Shown here: in pieces, positions 60,623-64,000 of the stretch
How the letters are laid out: the number at the start of each line of letters is the position of its first letter
How positions within the stretch are numbered: the first letter of the stretch is position 1
Source of the DNA: Primula veris
Lineage: Eukaryota; Streptophyta; Magnoliopsida; Ericales; Primulaceae
NCBI GenBank assembly: GCA_963682055.1
Contig: OY821749.1
Span: 2,778,336-2,842,335 of the forward strand
DNA: 64,000 nucleotides
Direction of reading: 5' to 3'
Translations under genes and position numbers: made by a program
Notes under the pieces: model-generated
Told to the model about the DNA's origin: nothing
The model's input: only the letters and a program-made list of their open reading frames with translations
The model's database searches: none

Positions 60623-61297
60623 TTATAATACAACAGCAGATGCAACAGAATGTGCCCACCATTTAAGACTTTGTTTAACATCAATTTCACTTTCCAAATC
60701 CTTAATTTTCCACTTATTCAGCTCATTAATCTTTTCTCTTTTTCCTAAATCCACCCAAGCCTCAGAAAGATAAGGCCTCTGAACTTCAATTTCATGATTA
60801 TTACTTACACTTTCTGTATCTATACATTTTTTTCCCATCTTTTGTAACCCAGGAATAATCTCAACAAGATTTGTTTTTAAATCTTCTTCTGAGAAAACAA
60901 AACCCAAATCCATAAACCCTTTTAGCTCCTCAAATTCCAAGTCTGTTAAGCTCTTACTCGAAACCTTTTCGGTTTTTCGAAACTTTCGTATTCTCCGCTT
61001 TTTTGTAACAACCTCTGTTTCCAATTTCTCTTCTTTTCCTGAGAATATTGTTTGTAGTTTTGGAGATATAAGGACTGAGTTTGGTGAAACTGAGTCTTGA
61101 AAGTTTTTTATTGTACTCATTTGGTCACTCTTTGATCTTGTATGGATAATTGGCAGCTTCGAAAACGGAGTAGAAAACTCCGTTTTCGATTCGGTTTTCT
61201 GGGTTTTTTTCAAAATTGGATCTTTTTTATGGATTTTTAATATTTGGTCTTTAAACCAGGTATATTCGAAGAGGGTAATTATTTGTTCTGGTTCCAT
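60623..61297 (-). CDS. DUF1685 family protein
   Basis: An intronless 224-residue plant protein of unknown function. The family signature is clear in the second half: KSLTDLEFEELKGFMDLGFVFSEED (given in two parts: KSLTDLEFEELKGF, MDLGFVFSEED; about residues 114-138), then LVEIIPGLQKM, and at the end a DVKQSLKWWAHSVASAV block, which matches the DVK-x-x-LK-x-WA-x-x-VA C-terminus of DUF1685 proteins. A basic KKRRIRKFRK stretch (about 99-108) could be a nuclear targeting signal. The start ATG lies about 75 bp downstream of a TATA box. No damage is seen. Confidence 0.85.
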   Translation of the reverse strand: MEPEQIITLFEYTWFKDQILKIHKKDPILKKTQKTESKTEFSTPFSKLPIIHTRSKSDQMSTIKNFQDSVSPNSVLISPKLQTIFSGKEEKLETEVVTKKRRIRKFRKTEKVSSKSLTDLEFEELKGFMDLGFVFSEEDLKTNLVEIIPGLQKMGKKCIDTESVSNNHEIEVQRPYLSEAWVDLGKREKINELNKWKIKDLESEIDVKQSLKWWAHSVASAVVL

Positions 61298-61368
61298 TAA
61301 TAGAATAGAAGAGAGAGAAATATGTTTTGTTTTTTGAATGAATAAAAATGGTACTAATTATTTGGGTT

Positions 61369-61378
61369 TTATATATAT
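61369..61378 (-). promoter_or_regulatory. TATA box of the DUF1685 gene
   Basis: ATATATATAA on the minus strand, about 75 bp before the start codon. Confidence 0.55.
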
Positions 61379-61404
61379 TGTGTTTTTGACTATGTTACCT
61401 CCAT

Positions 61405-61660
61405 TTGGGTTCGGTCTGCTTCGATTCGATTTTTGATAAAACTGAAATCGAAATTGAGTATATTTTTCGGTTTGTTTTTTTTCGATTTCGGTCTTTCTAT
61501 TTTTTGAACCGAATCGGGTTTTTTCGGTTTTATTTTTGGTTTTTTTGGTCTTTTTCGGCTTTTTTCGGTTTTTAAGTTTTTCTTTTTTTTCGGTTCGGTT
61601 TTATTGTAAACCAAAACCGACCCGAATTTTTTTTGATTTCGGTCTTTTCGGTTCTGTTAG
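61405..61660. repeat. GGTTCGGTTTT-rich dispersed repeat, copy 3
   Basis: TTCGATTCGATTTTTGATAAAACTGAAA, broken here as TTCGATTCGATTTTTG and ATAAAACTGAAA, then many CGGTTTT units and AAACCAAAACCGACCCG. Collinear with 24270-24580. The frame across it is the repeat translated. Confidence 0.7.
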
Positions 61661-61880
61661 ATTCCGTTTTTTTTTATTTTCGTTGGCCTCTGGTTACCTC
61701 TGTGGTTTCACACGTATTACTTTTGAGTTTTATTTTAACTTTGTAATCATTGCACGTTTTAAATACTTTTATTTATTAAATTTGTTTGAATTTTGTATTG
61801 CTGGGTCATGGACTCATGAATCATGATTGTTCCACAAAACTCTAGGGTAAAATTTGATGACATATTGATTTCCATAAGAT

Positions 61881-62116
61881 TACTCCTCCCTCCCGTTATT
61901 ATTCACTATGAAAATACATACAGTTTTAATCGATTTATAATTTTTATTAAAAATATTAAAAATATTTTTTTTTAAATCTAATAATAAAATATAATATTTA
62001 AACTATATGATCAATTTTTGAAAATTTTCATTCCGATAATTTTGATATAAATTCTTAACCAATCAAAATTGCACTTAATTTCGTAATGGACAATTAAATG
62101 AAACCGAGTGGAGGTA
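61881..62116. mobile_element. Stowaway-like palindromic MITE, diverged
   Basis: The ends are TACTCCTCCCTCCCGTTA and GAAACCGAGTGGAGGTAG. The inner mirrored parts are ATACAGTTTTAATCGATT / ACCAATCAAAATTGCACTT. Confidence 0.75.
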
Positions 62117-62604
62117 GTTTATTGTAAATAATAAACTTGCAACTATAATCCCTATAGTTCAAACAATTATTCTTAGAGTTAAAAACCAACCCATGAAAAA
62201 AAAAGGACTTAAGTTAACAAAAATCTTATGCTATTTCAACTATGAATAATTCAGGATTGAACAAGAATACACGGATTGTTACTTAGACGACTATGTTCGA
62301 CTCTTTAAAAGCTTCACTCGTATGAATATTTGAATAAATGAAAACCCAAAATAATAAAATGTATTCATTTATATATACTTATTTATTTGAATGTATAAAC
62401 GAACTTTATATTCATCATGTCTGACTATTTAAAGATGTATTGTTATGAGGGACTGATAAAGCTTTACATAGATTAACATTTTTAGTTTTTCTGAATTGGT
62501 TACCGTTTTATTGATTGTTTCGCGGCTTTTGCCAATTGTAAAAAACCTAGTTAATCTTCTTAGCTTGGGTTATTAGGCAATATGTGAAGATTTCGGCGAG
62601 ACCA
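62117..62604. other. Intergenic, nothing recognised
   Basis: No supported gene or repeat. Confidence 0.4.
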
Positions 62605-62721
62605 CATTTTAAAACACAACTATTCTTTCGTGTAAAGTTAAGGCTGCGACATGACTTTTGCCACTTTTATGTTACCAAGAGATAACCAGATTTTAAAACA
62701 CAACTATTCTTTCGTGTAAAG
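62605..62721. repeat. Perfect 32-bp direct repeat, 84 bp apart
   Basis: The block starting ATTTTAAAACACAACTATTC and ending TTTCGTGTAAAG is found at 62606-62637 and 62690-62721 without a difference. Confidence 0.75.
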
Positions 62722-64000
62722 CATTGGGAGACCGGATTATTAGACTTAATTATCTTAATATATATAGTTAATCTTTTATTTTGTATATTTGGTTACCCAG
62801 TTAAAGAGTTTTCGACACTTTGTAGTCAGTTGTTAATTAGTACAATAGATTGTTGCTATAACTAGGATTGTTGTATCAGGCAATGTGTTGCCTTGGGGTT
62901 TGTATCGTACTCCGAGCAACTTATTGCTTTGGATTGTGTTTTCTCAAAGCTTCTTTGTATATATGAGTTATGTCTCATTTTTAGTTTTATATACTATAAG
63001 CTTATTAGCCTAAGAAAACTTTGTATTAAAACTATGAGAAAAGGTTGGAGGGGCCAAAAGTGTTACAACTGGAACTATGATGCCAACTAATATATTATTA
63101 AAGACTAAGGAAGCATTAGTTATTCAATCATCACAAATGTGAAAAAGAAGATTTAAGTGTGGGGCAAGGATATAGTGATATAAAATGATAATGCATGCTT
63201 CATCAAATAATAATTTGATAGTGTGAGATATTGTTGAGCACCAAACTATGATCATCATTGTATTATGTGGTGTCATGTCATTAAATTTAAGATTAGTATG
63301 TATATCTTGATTGTGTATACGTTTATATATTCACACTATACCATAAATCCATGATTCATGTGGTATTATTATTGGTTGAGCATAATTTGATAAATGCCTG
63401 TTATAGTTTACAGAAAAAGAGTTATCGTCTGTCATTGTTGATTACTATCTTATGTTAATTAAGTAGCAACTTATCTGGATAATTAAATAATTAAAAGAAA
63501 TGCATTATTATTCATTGACTTCAACACGATTAGCTTACTACTTCTATATATTATATATTACAAAAATTACGTATACGGTTGCTTATATAGTTATATAACT
63601 CCAAAAGAAAATGGGGGCATGCTTAGGTATTAATTTGTTTTTTTGGGAGTAAGTAATAGTTTAAGACCCACTCCAATAATTTCTAGTAATTAATTCTTAG
63701 TTAAATTAGTGGTTTAATTTTGAGTAGGACCAAAAATTGTTAAATAGTAGTATTAAAGTTTCTCTTTGGCGCTCTAATTGAAATTAATAACTATCATTTA
63801 TTTTCGAATGACAGAAATTAGTATACTTCAGTTTTGTGAGATCCCAAGCTTGGTAGGGTTCGGAGGCTTAAACGAGAGTCCGACTCATGAAGAATTATCA
63901 GAAGCCGAACACGGCTTGTTAGACAAAAAAATAAATTAAGCTCTATATCAGGCTTCTTGTATGAACGTGTGCACATGTTTAAGAAAAACTCTCTTTCTCA
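62722..64000. other. Intergenic to window end, nothing recognised
   Basis: A 65-codon frame at 62893-63090 has no recognisable domain. No RNA gene was seen. Confidence 0.4.

Noticed and set aside
61536..61826. 96-codon open frame
   Set aside because: Same repeat family translated; phenylalanine-rich low complexity.

Overview
This is a window of nuclear DNA from a flowering plant, almost certainly a eudicot. The genes are spliced with GT-AG introns, the intergenic DNA is AT-rich and full of plant transposons (Ty1-copia LTR element, Stowaway-like and Mutator-like foldback MITEs, a tRNA-derived SINE, LINE RNase H fragments), and every recognisable protein belongs to a land-plant family. I cannot name the species from the sequence.

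Layout, left to right. At 2-547 is the 3' end of an F-box/FBD gene, then mostly empty DNA with a retroposed transcript (905-1296) and a SINE (3878-4006). At 5081-8532 (minus) is a CBL-interacting protein kinase of the CIPK12/19 type, split by a 2.05-kb intron made largely of tandem repeats. At 15675-19885 (plus) is a CaMRLK/MEE62-type LRR receptor pseudokinase in two exons. At 24739-32170 (plus) is an eight-exon HCNGP/SAP30BP-like nuclear protein whose first intron holds duplicated segments. At 34340-37752 (plus) is the four-exon ribosomal protein L11 gene with a telo-box promoter. At 40705-41912 (minus) are the last two exons of a Rho-N (RHON1-like) gene. At 44277-51246 lies a complete LTR retrotransposon. 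It ends 95 bp upstream of a DOT4-like PPR gene (51341-53560, plus) that has lost its DYW domain, followed by a short RLP51/SNC2-like LRR protein (54535-55287, minus), an RNase H relic (56801-57311, minus) and a DUF1685 gene (60623-61297, minus).

The order CIPK12/19, CaMRLK, RPL11, Rho-N, DOT4, RLP51 matches, from memory of Arabidopsis locus numbers, the paired blocks At4g18700-18760 and At5g45770-45820. The window therefore looks like an old conserved block that has been expanded by transposons. The genes do not form a pathway; they share only position. Several members are altered here: the CIPK has an intron its Arabidopsis counterparts lack, the DOT4 copy is truncated, and the RLP51-like protein is short.

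The most unusual content is inside the LTR retrotransposon. Its two 202-bp LTRs are identical by eye and it has an intact 5-bp target-site duplication, so it inserted recently. Yet its coding region is broken throughout and the segment that should carry the reverse transcriptase YVDD motif is missing. The interior is packed with short perfect inverted repeats. Many share an 8-nt loop of the form CC-N-G-N-N-G-W with completely different, self-complementary stems. Near the 3' end, four spaced stem-loops keep the same loop while both stem arms change together. I regard this structured non-autonomous element as the best candidate for something undescribed.
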